Assembly: GCF_038433155.1 (NCBI RefSeq)
Contig: NZ_JBCDMW010000015.1
Coordinates: forward strand, 1-64,000
From: Luteococcus sp038433155
GTDB lineage: Bacteria; Actinomycetota; Actinomycetes; Propionibacteriales; Propionibacteriaceae
Reading direction: 5' to 3'
DNA: 64,000 nucleotides
Below the pieces are notes generated by a model. The model worked only from the letters and a program-made list of their open reading frames with translations. It made no database searches and was not told the DNA's origin. The position numbers and the translations under genes are program-made. Below are positions 8,306 to 16,122 of the stretch, piece after piece (positions within the stretch are counted from its first letter, which is position 1; every line of letters starts with the position of its first letter).

Positions 8306-9294
8306 AGCGCACCCCGCGCCCGGCGCACGACGGTGAGCAGCAGCGGCGCCCCGATCAGTGCCGTCACCACTCCCACCGGTACCTCGCTGGGCCGGGCCAC
8401 CAGCCGCCCGGCCACATCGGCCAGCAGCAGCACCACCGGGCCGAGCACGGCACAGACCGCCAGCAGCACCCGGGCGCTGGACCCGGCCACGGACCGGGCC
8501 AGGTGGGGGACGGCCAGCCCGACGAAGGCGATCGGGCCTGTGACGGCGGTGGCGGCGGAGGTGAGCAGCGCCACCGCCAGGAAGGTCAGGCCACGCACCA
8601 ACCCCGGGCGCTGGCCCAGGGCGGTGGCGGCATCATCGCCGAGCGCCAGGGCGTCCAGCCCGCGGGAGGTGCCGGCCAGCAGCAGGGCACCGATGGCCGC
8701 GGTGACCAGCACCGGCCAGGTCAGCGCGGCCCCGGCCGACAAGGAACCCGCCGACCAGAAACGCAGCGCGTCGAAGGCCCGCTGGTCCCGCAGGGCCAGC
8801 GCCTGGGCGAAGGCCATCGCGCACGCGGTGACCACCGCGCCGGCCAGCAGCAGCCGGGTGCTGTCCGGGCCGCGGCCCAGGCTGCCCAGCCCGAGCACCG
8901 CCACCGTCGCCAGCAGGGCGCCCAGGAAGGCGCCGCCCACCAGACCCAGCGGGGACAGGGCGGCCGACGTGGTCACCAGCACGATCCCGGCGGCCGCGCC
9001 GCTGGTCAGGCCCAGCACGCCCGGGTCGCCCAGCGGATTGCGGGTGGCCACCTGCACGGCGGCGCCGCTGCTGGCCAGGGCGGAGCCGGCCAACAGCCCG
9101 CACAGGGTGCGCGGCACCCGGCTGGCCAGCACGGTGCGGGTGTACTCGTCGCCCTGACCGCGCAGCGCCGGCCACAGCTCGGTGGCCGGGATGGACTTGC
9201 TGCCCAGCGCCAGGCTGACCAGCACCGCGGCCGCGAGGGCGGCCGGCAGGGCGAGGGGCAGCGCGGCGCCCGGGGCGCTCGGGCGTCGGGTCAC
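8302..9294 (-). CDS. FecCD-family siderophore ABC transporter permease
   Basis: The other permease half, 330 residues. It shows RVPRTLCGLLAGSALASSGAAVQ and NPLGDPGVLGLTSGAAAG, followed by GPIAFVGLAVPHLAR, all typical of FecCD proteins. GTG 9294 overlaps the binding-protein stop (GTGA). The long frame continuing upstream to 10860 is a shadow of the binding protein and the siderophore-interacting protein. Confidence 0.92.
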   Translation of the reverse strand: MTRRPSAPGAALPLALPAALAAAVLVSLALGSKSIPATELWPALRGQGDEYTRTVLASRVPRTLCGLLAGSALASSGAAVQVATRNPLGDPGVLGLTSGAAAGIVLVTTSAALSPLGLVGGAFLGALLATVAVLGLGSLGRGPDSTRLLLAGAVVTACAMAFAQALALRDQRAFDALRFWSAGSLSAGAALTWPVLVTAAIGALLLAGTSRGLDALALGDDAATALGQRPGLVRGLTFLAVALLTSAATAVTGPIAFVGLAVPHLARSVAGSSARVLLAVCAVLGPVVLLLADVAGRLVARPSEVPVGVVTALIGAPLLLTVVRRARGAL

Positions 9295-10331
9295 GCGTCG
9301 ATCTTCTTGACCGCGGCGTCGATCAGCGGGGTCATCTTGGGCAGCACCCACGGCACGGTCAGCGGGTTGATCATGCTCATGGCGGTGACCAGCTGCTGGT
9401 CCTCCGGGGCCACCACGGAGCCGCGCTTGATGGCGGGGATCTTGGCATACAGCGGCTGGGCCAGCACCTGCTTCTTGGTGGCGGCGTCCAGGTACCAGGT
9501 GAAGACCAGCTGGCTCCGGGAGAGCTTGTCCGCATTCTCCAGCCCGATCAGGGCCCAGTCGGAGCCGTCCTTGGCCTTGATGTCGGCCAGGGCCGGGTCG
9601 GGGGTCAGGCCCAGGGCGCTGATCATCGCGACCCGCTGCTCCGTGGGCAGGTACACACCGAGCGTGCCCTGGCCCTGGGTGTAGATGTAGCTGAAGGTCT
9701 TGCCCTTCCAGTCCGGGTGCTCGGCACCGGCGTCGGCCAGGGTCTTCTTCAGCCCGTCGACGATCTTTCGGCCCTCGTCGGGCTTGCCCAGCGCCTTGGC
9801 GACGGTGGTGATCTCCGCATCCCAGGTGGTGGTCCAGGCGGTCTTCTCGTAGGCGACGACGGGGCAGATCTCGGCCAGCAGGTCGTACTGCTTCTGGGTC
9901 AAGCCGCTCCACGGGGCCAGCACCAGGTCCGGCTCCAGGGTGGCGATGGTCTCCACATCGAGTTGCTCGCCGCCCTCGAAGGTCTTGGGCAGCTCCTTGC
10001 CGTCCTTCTCGTAGGCCTCGCGCACCCACGGCAGGTGACCGTCCTTGTCGGCGCCCCAGGTGTAGGTCTCGGTACCGACGGGGAAGGTGCCCAGCGCGAT
10101 TGCGGCCTCGGTGGCGCCCTGTCCGATGGTGACGATCTTGGTCGGGGCCTGCTTGATGGTGGCGGTGCCCAGCGCGTGCTTGATGCTCACCGGGAAGCTG
10201 CCCTCGGCGGCGGCGCCGGAGCCGCTGGCCGACGAGGCCGGGGTGGACTCCTGGGAGCCGCAGCCGGCCAGGGTGGCCAGGCCGGCGGCTCCGGCCAGCC
10301 CGATCAGGGAGCGACGGGTCAGGTGGGTCAT
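9291..10331 (-). CDS. Iron-siderophore ABC transporter substrate-binding lipoprotein
   Basis: The extracellular binding protein of the importer, 346 residues. The N-terminus has a twin-arginine TRRSLIG followed by a hydrophobic stretch and lipobox LAGC (Cys 24), suggesting a Tat-exported lipoprotein. The mature part is a FecB/FhuD-type periplasmic-binding protein (IVTIGQGATEAAIALG, LDVETIATLEPDLVLA). ATG 10331 has GGAGAA just upstream. The ligand is probably a ferric siderophore because the operon starts with a siderophore-interacting protein under a DtxR-type box. Confidence 0.92.
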   Translation of the reverse strand: MTHLTRRSLIGLAGAAGLATLAGCGSQESTPASSASGSGAAAEGSFPVSIKHALGTATIKQAPTKIVTIGQGATEAAIALGTFPVGTETYTWGADKDGHLPWVREAYEKDGKELPKTFEGGEQLDVETIATLEPDLVLAPWSGLTQKQYDLLAEICPVVAYEKTAWTTTWDAEITTVAKALGKPDEGRKIVDGLKKTLADAGAEHPDWKGKTFSYIYTQGQGTLGVYLPTEQRVAMISALGLTPDPALADIKAKDGSDWALIGLENADKLSRSQLVFTWYLDAATKKQVLAQPLYAKIPAIKRGSVVAPEDQQLVTAMSMINPLTVPWVLPKMTPLIDAAVKKIDA

Positions 10332-10420
10332 GGGTTCTCCATATCGACGTGTTGGTGGTGGGGAAGTGGTTTCTGATCGTGGAAATCGCCGGGTCGGCCA
10401 CTGGTGTTCGGCGTCGGTGG

Positions 10421-11302
10421 TCAGCACTCCGGCCGGCCGGCGCGCCAGTAGCCCATGAAGGAGATGCACTGGCGGGGGCAGCCGCGGGCCTGCACCAGGT
10501 GGCGACGAATCCGGGTGATCGCCCCGGTCTCCCCAGCCAGCCAGGCATAGTGCGGGGTGTCGGCATCCGGCTGGGCCTCATCCCAGACCGGGGCGTCCGG
10601 ATCCGGTTCGTCGGCCGCGGTCTGACGGGTGGGCAGGGGACAGTCCGGCGGCCAGGGCAGCGCCGCCAGTTCGGCCTCCAAGCGGCTGCCAGGCTCGGCC
10701 CCGTCGCAGGGCAGGATCCGCAGCTCGATCCCGTCCGGAGCCTGGATCGGGTAGTGGTCCTGGCTGGTGGGCAGCTCCAGCAGCGCGGTGCCGGTGGCAT
10801 CATCCGGGAGACAGGCCAGGATGTTGGCAATGGCGGGCGCGGCGGTGGCGTCGCCGGCAATCAGCAGTTCCCGGGCGGAGCCGGGCCGCCAGGCGATGCC
10901 CACCTCGTCGCTGCCCTCGGCGTCGACGACGGGAACCACCAGCAGCAGGGCGTCGCCGGGCTGCACGGTCTCGATCCAGCGGCCGGCCGGCCCGGTGGTG
11001 CCGTGCCGGACCACATCGACGTCCACTTCCCCCAGCTCGGGTCGGACGGCGCGGGCGGTGTAGGTGCGCATCGGTGGACGTTGATCGAGCTGCTGCCAGC
11101 GTTGATACCAGTCACCGCCGCGCGGCACGTCGGGCAAGTCATCGCCGGGGTGGCGGGGGAGCAGCAGTTTGATCCGCCGGTCCAGACAGCGAGGATGCAC
11201 ACGGGTGAGCTCCGGGCCGCGGAAGGTCACGCGGCGGATGCTCGGGGTGAGGTCGGTCACCGTGGCGACGGTGGCCGTCAGGGACTCGTAGGGCGTGGAC
11301 AC
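10421..11302 (-). CDS. Siderophore-interacting FAD-binding (ferric-siderophore reductase) protein
   Basis: A ViuB/YqjH-type flavoprotein, 293 residues, which releases iron from imported siderophores in the cytoplasm by reduction. The N-terminal FAD-binding beta-barrel includes PMRTYTARAV, and the C-terminal NAD(P)H-like domain ends with HYAWLAGETGAITRIRRHL...GYWRAG, characteristic of the SIP family. GTG 11302 has a GGGAGGGT ribosome-binding site and lies 20 bases from the iron box. First gene of the operon; an 89-base gap separates it from the binding protein. Confidence 0.92.
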   Translation of the reverse strand: MSTPYESLTATVATVTDLTPSIRRVTFRGPELTRVHPRCLDRRIKLLLPRHPGDDLPDVPRGGDWYQRWQQLDQRPPMRTYTARAVRPELGEVDVDVVRHGTTGPAGRWIETVQPGDALLLVVPVVDAEGSDEVGIAWRPGSARELLIAGDATAAPAIANILACLPDDATGTALLELPTSQDHYPIQAPDGIELRILPCDGAEPGSRLEAELAALPWPPDCPLPTRQTAADEPDPDAPVWDEAQPDADTPHYAWLAGETGAITRIRRHLVQARGCPRQCISFMGYWRAGRPEC

Positions 11303-11321
11303 CCTCCCGAGCCTAGCAACA

Positions 11322-11340
11322 TCAGGTAAGGCTTACCTAA
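11322..11340 (-). promoter_or_regulatory. DtxR/IdeR iron box
   Basis: On the minus strand this reads TTAGGTAAGCCTTACCTGA, a near-perfect 19-bp match to the DtxR/IdeR operator consensus (TTAGGTTAGSCTAACCTAA). It lies just upstream of the siderophore-interacting gene, overlapping the likely -35 region of a promoter whose -10 would be TAGGCT (11315-11310). The operon should be repressed when iron is plentiful; that is inference from the site. Confidence 0.9.
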
Positions 11341-11387
11341 TGTTCCGGGTGGTGACGTTCTGGGCCGTCAGCCCTGCAGCACGTCGC

Positions 11388-12425
11388 TCAGGTCGTAGGC
11401 AATCGGGCGCCCACCTGCTCCAACAGGCAGCTCGACGGTTCCCGGTCGGGCCGGAAACGCAGCAAGGTGACGGCGTGCCGGAAGCGGCGCCCCTCCAACT
11501 GGTCGAAGGCCACCTCCACCACCAGCTGCGGATCCAGCGGGACGAAGGAGGCTTCGGCGGCGGAGGTGAACCGGCTGCGTTCCTTGCTGGCGGCCTGCAC
11601 CGCGTCGTCGTCGTCGCGCAGCACCAGCGGCTCCAACTGGTCCACCAGCGCCAGCCGCAGGTCATTGCTGAAGGCGCCGATCCCGCCCACTCCGACCAGT
11701 TCGCCGTCGTCGTCCACCATGCCCAGCAGGAGCGATCCCACACCCTGGCCCGACTTGTGCACCCGGTAGCCCAGCACCACGGCCTCGGCGGTGCGCTTGT
11801 GCTTCACCTTGAGCATGCTGCGCTTGTTCTGTTCGTAGGGCCCGTCGTTGCGCTTGCAGATCACCCCGTCCAACCCGGCGCCCTCGAACTGCTCGAACCA
11901 CTGCCGGGCCAGGGATTCGTCGCCGGTGACCCGGGTCAGGTGGACAGCGGGGGAGTCGACGCTCGCGAAGACCTGTTCCAGGCGGGCCCGGCGCTCCCGG
12001 TAGCCAAGGGCGGTGAGATCCTCGTCGCCCAGCGCCAGCAGGTCGAAACAGACCAGCTCGGCCGGCGTCTCAGCGCTCAACCGCTGGATCCGGGAGGCCG
12101 CCGGATGAATCCGGGCACTGATGGATTCCCAGTCCAACTTCTGCGCGCCCGGCTCACCAATCCGCACCACCAGCTCGCCGTCGAGGATGCACCGTGTGGG
12201 CAGACTCTCCCGGACCAGCGCCACCACCTCCGGGAAGTAGCGGGTCAGCGGCTTCCTGGAACGGCTGAGCAGCTCCACCTCGTCGCCATCCCGGCAGACC
12301 AGGCAGCGAAAGCCGTCCCACTTGGGCTCATAACTCCAGCCACCGTCGACGGAATCCGCGGCGGGCAGGTCGGCGACGGCCTTGGCCAGCATCGGGGAGA
12401 TCGGCAGTTCCAGGGGGAGATCCAT
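11388..12425 (-). CDS. ATP-dependent DNA ligase (LigC type), C-terminus apparently frameshifted
   Basis: A compact ligase of 345 residues as read. Motif I with the AMP-accepting lysine is EPKWDGFR; ILDGELVV, GLDGVICKR and MLKVKHKRTAEAVVLG give motifs III, IV and V. The length and lack of extra domains resemble mycobacterial LigC. The frame ends ...EQVGARLPTT at 11388. Adding one G in the GGG run (ccc at 11410-11412 on the plus strand) gives ...EQVGRPIAYDLSDVLQG with a stop at 11368, which reads like a family-typical C-terminus. Real end is therefore probably 11368, unless this is true decay. The start has only a weak ribosome-binding site. Confidence 0.88.
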   Translation of the reverse strand: MDLPLELPISPMLAKAVADLPAADSVDGGWSYEPKWDGFRCLVCRDGDEVELLSRSRKPLTRYFPEVVALVRESLPTRCILDGELVVRIGEPGAQKLDWESISARIHPAASRIQRLSAETPAELVCFDLLALGDEDLTALGYRERRARLEQVFASVDSPAVHLTRVTGDESLARQWFEQFEGAGLDGVICKRNDGPYEQNKRSMLKVKHKRTAEAVVLGYRVHKSGQGVGSLLLGMVDDDGELVGVGGIGAFSNDLRLALVDQLEPLVLRDDDDAVQAASKERSRFTSAAEASFVPLDPQLVVEVAFDQLEGRRFRHAVTLLRFRPDREPSSCLLEQVGARLPTT

Positions 12426-12517
12426 GCCGGACAGTCTGTCAGGTGCACAGCGATGCCCAGAGCCAGCTGAGAGCAGTGGTCAAGAACACCTCCCGTGCGG
12501 GGCTAGGCTGGAATTCC

Positions 12518-14155
12518 GTGGGTAACAACAATCGGACCAAGCACGTCTTCGTCACCGGGGGCGTTGCCTCCTCGCTCGGCAAGGGCCTGACCGCCTCCAG
12601 CCTGGGCAGTCTGCTCGTCGCACGGGGCCTGCGGGTCACCATGCAGAAGCTCGATCCCTACCTGAACGTGGATCCGGGCACCATGAACCCCTTCCAGCAC
12701 GGCGAGGTCTTCGTCACCGAGGACGGCGCGGAGACCGACCTGGACATCGGCCACTACGAGCGCTTCCTGGACCGCAACCTGTCCGCCGAGGCCAATGTCA
12801 CCACCGGCAAGGTCTACTCGTCGGTGATCGCCAAGGAACGACGCGGTGACTACCTGGGCGACACCGTGCAGGTGATCCCGCACATCACCAATGAGATCAA
12901 GGACGAGATGCTGGCCATGGAGGCCGACGACATCGACGTCGTGATCCATGAGATCGGCGGCACGGTGGGAGACATCGAGTCCCAGCCCTTCCTGGAATCC
13001 GCCCGGCAGGTGCGGCACGAGATCGGCCGGGAGAATGTCTTCTTCCTGCACGTCTCCCTGGTGCCCTACATCGGCCCGTCGGGGGAGATGAAGACCAAGC
13101 CCACCCAGCACTCCGTCGCGATGCTGCGCCAGGTGGGCATCCAGCCCGACGCCATCGTCTGCCGCGCCGGCCGTCCGCTGGCCGACGGGATCAAGTCCAA
13201 GATCGCGCTGATGTGCGACGTTGACACCGACGCCGTGGTGGCCTGCATCGACGCGCCGAGCATCTACGAGATCCCGCGGGTGCTGCACACCGAGGGGCTG
13301 GATGCCTACGTCGTGCAGCGGCTGGGCCTGAGCTTCCGCGACGTGGACTGGAAGAGGTGGGATGCTCTGCTGGAGCGGGTGCACCACCCCAAGCAGGAGG
13401 TCACGATTGGCCTGGTGGGCAAGTACATCGACCTGCCCGACGCCTACCTGAGCGTCACCGAGGCGCTGCGCGCCGGCGGCTTCGCCAACTGGGCGAAGGT
13501 GCAGATCAAGTGGATCGCCAGCGACACCTGCGAGGGTGAGGGCGCCGCGCAGCAGCTGGCCGACGTGGACGGGATCTGCGTCCCCGGTGGCTTCGGGATC
13601 CGCGGCGTGGAAGGGAAGCTGGCTGCCATCAAGTACGCCCGGGAGAACGATCTGCCGGTGCTGGGCCTGTGCCTGGGCTTCCAGTGCATGGTGATCGAGG
13701 TGGCGCGTGACCTGGCCGGGATTGCCGATGCCGCCTCCAGCGAGTTCGACCCGGACAGCGCCAACCCGGTGATCTGCACCATGGAGGAGCAGAAGTCCAT
13801 CGTCGACGGCGGGGGAGACCTGGGCGGCTCCATGCGGCTGGGCTCCTACCCGGCCGCGCTGGCCGAGGGGGCCGTGGTGCGCGAGCTCTACGGCACCGGC
13901 GAGGTGACCGAACGCCACCGGCACCGCTACGAGGTGAACAATGCCTACCGCGAGCAGCTGGAGGCCGCCGGGCTGGTCTTCAGCGGGGTCTCCCCGGACA
14001 ACCGGCTGGTGGAGTTCATCGAGCTGCCGGCCGAGGTGCACCCCTATTTCGTCGCCACCCAGGCCCATCCGGAGCTGAAGAGCCGGCCCACCCGGCCGCA
14101 CCCGCTGTTCGTCGGCTTGATCAAGGCGGCGGTGGAGCGCAAGCTAGCTTCATGA
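12518..14155 (+). CDS. pyrG: CTP synthase
   Basis: Makes CTP from UTP, ATP and glutamine. The 545-residue protein begins NNNRTKHVFVTGGVASSLGKG (synthetase P-loop), then the LNVDPGTMNPFQHGEVFVTEDG block; the C-terminal class I glutaminase has its nucleophile in LGLCLGFQCM and a later HRHRYEVN segment. GTG 12518 follows GGCTGGA; the in-frame ATG at 12443 would add a non-conserved extension. The NUDIX gene starts 4 bases before its end. Confidence 0.95.
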   Translation: MGNNNRTKHVFVTGGVASSLGKGLTASSLGSLLVARGLRVTMQKLDPYLNVDPGTMNPFQHGEVFVTEDGAETDLDIGHYERFLDRNLSAEANVTTGKVYSSVIAKERRGDYLGDTVQVIPHITNEIKDEMLAMEADDIDVVIHEIGGTVGDIESQPFLESARQVRHEIGRENVFFLHVSLVPYIGPSGEMKTKPTQHSVAMLRQVGIQPDAIVCRAGRPLADGIKSKIALMCDVDTDAVVACIDAPSIYEIPRVLHTEGLDAYVVQRLGLSFRDVDWKRWDALLERVHHPKQEVTIGLVGKYIDLPDAYLSVTEALRAGGFANWAKVQIKWIASDTCEGEGAAQQLADVDGICVPGGFGIRGVEGKLAAIKYARENDLPVLGLCLGFQCMVIEVARDLAGIADAASSEFDPDSANPVICTMEEQKSIVDGGGDLGGSMRLGSYPAALAEGAVVRELYGTGEVTERHRHRYEVNNAYREQLEAAGLVFSGVSPDNRLVEFIELPAEVHPYFVATQAHPELKSRPTRPHPLFVGLIKAAVERKLAS

Positions 14156-14823
14156 CCATGCCCCTGGACCGTCCCGAATCCTGGCCGATCACGGCCCATC
14201 GCGTGCTCGGGACGGGCCGGGTGTGCAGCTTCGTCGAGGATGACATCACGCCGCCGTCGGGGGAGCAGTTCACCCGGCAGTACCTGACCCATCCCGGTGC
14301 GGTTGCGGTGATGGCGCTGGACGACGAGAACCGGGTGGCCGTGGTGCACCAGTACCGGCATCCCGTCGCCATGAAGCTGGTGGAGCCGCCGGCCGGGCTG
14401 CTGGACGCCGACGGGGAGTCCTTCCTGTCCGCGGCCCAGCGGGAACTGGCCGAGGAGGCGCTGCTCCGGGCCGCCGACTGGCGGGTGCTGGTGGACATCT
14501 TCACCACCCCCGGCGGCTGCGAGGAGTCCATCCGGATCTACCTGGCCCGTGGGCTGGCCGAGGCCCCGCGGCCCGACGGCTTCGTCGTCGAGGACGAGGA
14601 GGCCCACATGGAGATCAGCTGGGTGCCGCTCGAAGAGTTGGTCGACGCGGTCTTCGCGGGGCGGGTGCAATCGCCGTCGATGGTCAGTGGCGCCCTGGCC
14701 CTGCAGACCGCGATCCTGGCGGGCCGGCTGGAATCCCTGCGACCGGCCGAGGCCCCGTGGCCCGCCCGCGACGTCTGGGCGGAGCGGGTGGCAGAGCGCA
14801 CGGCCATGGAGTCTGGTGCCTGA
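14152..14823 (+). CDS. NUDIX hydrolase, ADP-ribose pyrophosphatase type
   Basis: Likely cleaves ADP-ribose or related nucleoside diphosphates. The 223-residue protein has a NUDIX box at about residues 82-106 (GLLDADGESFLSAAQRELAEEA) with the metal-binding REL.EE intact; the usual Gly after EE is replaced by Leu. Substrate-side PAG precedes the box, as in ADP-ribose pyrophosphatases. ATGA overlap with pyrG and the neighbouring xerD reproduce the mycobacterial pyrG-Rv1700-xerD order, where Rv1700 is an ADP-ribose hydrolase. Confidence 0.9.
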   Translation: MTMPLDRPESWPITAHRVLGTGRVCSFVEDDITPPSGEQFTRQYLTHPGAVAVMALDDENRVAVVHQYRHPVAMKLVEPPAGLLDADGESFLSAAQRELAEEALLRAADWRVLVDIFTTPGGCEESIRIYLARGLAEAPRPDGFVVEDEEAHMEISWVPLEELVDAVFAGRVQSPSMVSGALALQTAILAGRLESLRPAEAPWPARDVWAERVAERTAMESGA

Positions 14824-15772
14824 CCCGGTGGCCCCGCTCTCCCGCGTCGCCCCGGCCTGGCTGGACCATCTGGCCGTCGAGCGCGGCCTGTCCGGCAACA
14901 CCTTGGCCGCCTATCGACGGGACCTGCGTCGCTATGCCGACTACCTGGCGCTTCGCCAGATCACCCGCTTCGAGGACATCGCCACCACCGACATCACCGA
15001 ATTCCAGCGCTGGCTGGCCACCGGCGACGCCGACCGCCCGGCGATGGCCCCGGCCAGCGTGGCCCGGACCATCGTCGCGGTGCGCAACCTGCACCGCTTC
15101 GCGCTGACCGACGGGCTGCTGGACCGGGACGTCGCCGCCGAGGTGACGGTGCCGAAGCTGGGCAAGCGGCTGCCCAAGGCACTCAGCGTGGAACAGGTGC
15201 AGGCCCTGCTGGAGACGCCGGATCCGGAGACCCCGGAGGGGCTGCGGGACCGCGCGCTGCTGGAGCTGCTCTACGGCACCGGAGCCCGGATCAGTGAGGT
15301 CTGTGACCTGGACGTCGACGACCTGACCCGGGCGCTGGCCGATCCCGAGGCCGGGCTCCGCCTGCTGGGCAAGGGAAACAAGCAACGGGTGGTGCCGCTG
15401 GGCAGCTTCGCCCGGGAGGCCGTCGACGCCTGGTTGGTGCGCGGCCGCCCCGGCTGGCAGGCCAAGGCCAAGAACCCCGGCCCCGCGCTGCTGCTGAACT
15501 CGCTGGGCCGGCGGTTGAGCCGGCAGTCCGCCTACGGCATCCTGCGCGGCACCGCGGAGCGCGCCGGCATTGACGCAGAGGTCAGCCCGCACAGCCTGCG
15601 GCACTCCTTCGCCACCCACCTGCTGGACGGCGGCGCCGACGTCCGCGTGGTCCAGGAGTTACTGGGACACGCGTCGGTCACCACGACGCAGATCTACACC
15701 ATGGTCACCGTCGAGCACCTGCGCGAGGTCTACCTCCAGGCCCATCCCCGGGCGCGGATCAGCGGCAACTGA
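14816..15772 (+). CDS. xerD: Tyrosine recombinase XerD
   Basis: Resolves chromosome dimers at dif with XerC. The 318-residue protein has an N-terminal SAM-like DNA-binding domain (GLSGNTLAAYRRDLRRYADYL) and the catalytic domain: Arg in GTGARISEV (R158), HSLRHSFATHLL, and LLGHASVTTTQIYT with nucleophile Tyr294. GTG 14816 overlaps the NUDIX stop and has GGAG upstream. It is a housekeeping recombinase, not a mobile-element integrase: size, motifs and synteny all fit XerD. Confidence 0.95.
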   Translation: MPDPVAPLSRVAPAWLDHLAVERGLSGNTLAAYRRDLRRYADYLALRQITRFEDIATTDITEFQRWLATGDADRPAMAPASVARTIVAVRNLHRFALTDGLLDRDVAAEVTVPKLGKRLPKALSVEQVQALLETPDPETPEGLRDRALLELLYGTGARISEVCDLDVDDLTRALADPEAGLRLLGKGNKQRVVPLGSFAREAVDAWLVRGRPGWQAKAKNPGPALLLNSLGRRLSRQSAYGILRGTAERAGIDAEVSPHSLRHSFATHLLDGGADVRVVQELLGHASVTTTQIYTMVTVEHLREVYLQAHPRARISGN

Positions 15773-15784
15773 ACGCGCTGCGCG

Positions 15785-16040
15785 TCACTCGTAGCGGGTC
15801 CACATGCGCACGACGTGGACTGTGTGCTCGTCGGACAGGACCTCGTAGACGAGCCGCTGTTGGATGGTGATGCGGCGCGTAGCAGCCGGCAAGGTCACCG
15901 ACGAGCTTCTCGTAGCGCGGCGGGGTGGCGAAGGGATCCTCGGCGATGGCGTCGAGCAGTGCCTCCGGCCTGGACTTGAGCCCCGAAGCGGCGAGTTTCC
16001 TTGCGTCGGCCGCATCGCTATGGGCGACCCCGCCGTCGTT
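15785..16040 (-). pseudogene. YoeB/Txe-family toxin relic, frameshifted
   Basis: Two minus-strand frames together resemble a YoeB/Txe mRNA interferase. One (about 16040-15882) reads DARKLAASGLKSRPEALLDAIAEDPF and PPRYEKLVGDLAGCY. The other (about 15880-15785) reads RRITIQQRLVYEVL and ends VVRMWTRYE. The break is at about 15876-15882 (two bases missing or one extra against family spacing). No start codon and no antitoxin gene are recognisable upstream, and the end near 16040 is approximate. It fills most of the 350-base gap between xerD and pflB. I call it a remnant; a sequencing error is possible but would not restore a clear start. Confidence 0.75.
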
Positions 16041-16122
16041 CTTGGTCTGACCACTGGGTATTGTCAGGTGCTGCACGTGGAAAACCGGCCCGCAGGGCCA
16101 CACATCGAGGAGACCGAGCGAA

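Noticed and set aside
9295..10860. Extension of the first FecCD permease frame to 852 codons
   Set aside because: The upstream part is the shadow of the binding protein and the siderophore-interacting gene. GTG 9294 with a GTGA overlap is the real start.
14816..15772. XerD as an integrase of a mobile element next to the toxin relic
   Set aside because: Length, catalytic spacing and the pyrG-NUDIX-xerD order identify the housekeeping recombinase; no attachment repeats or phage genes are nearby.
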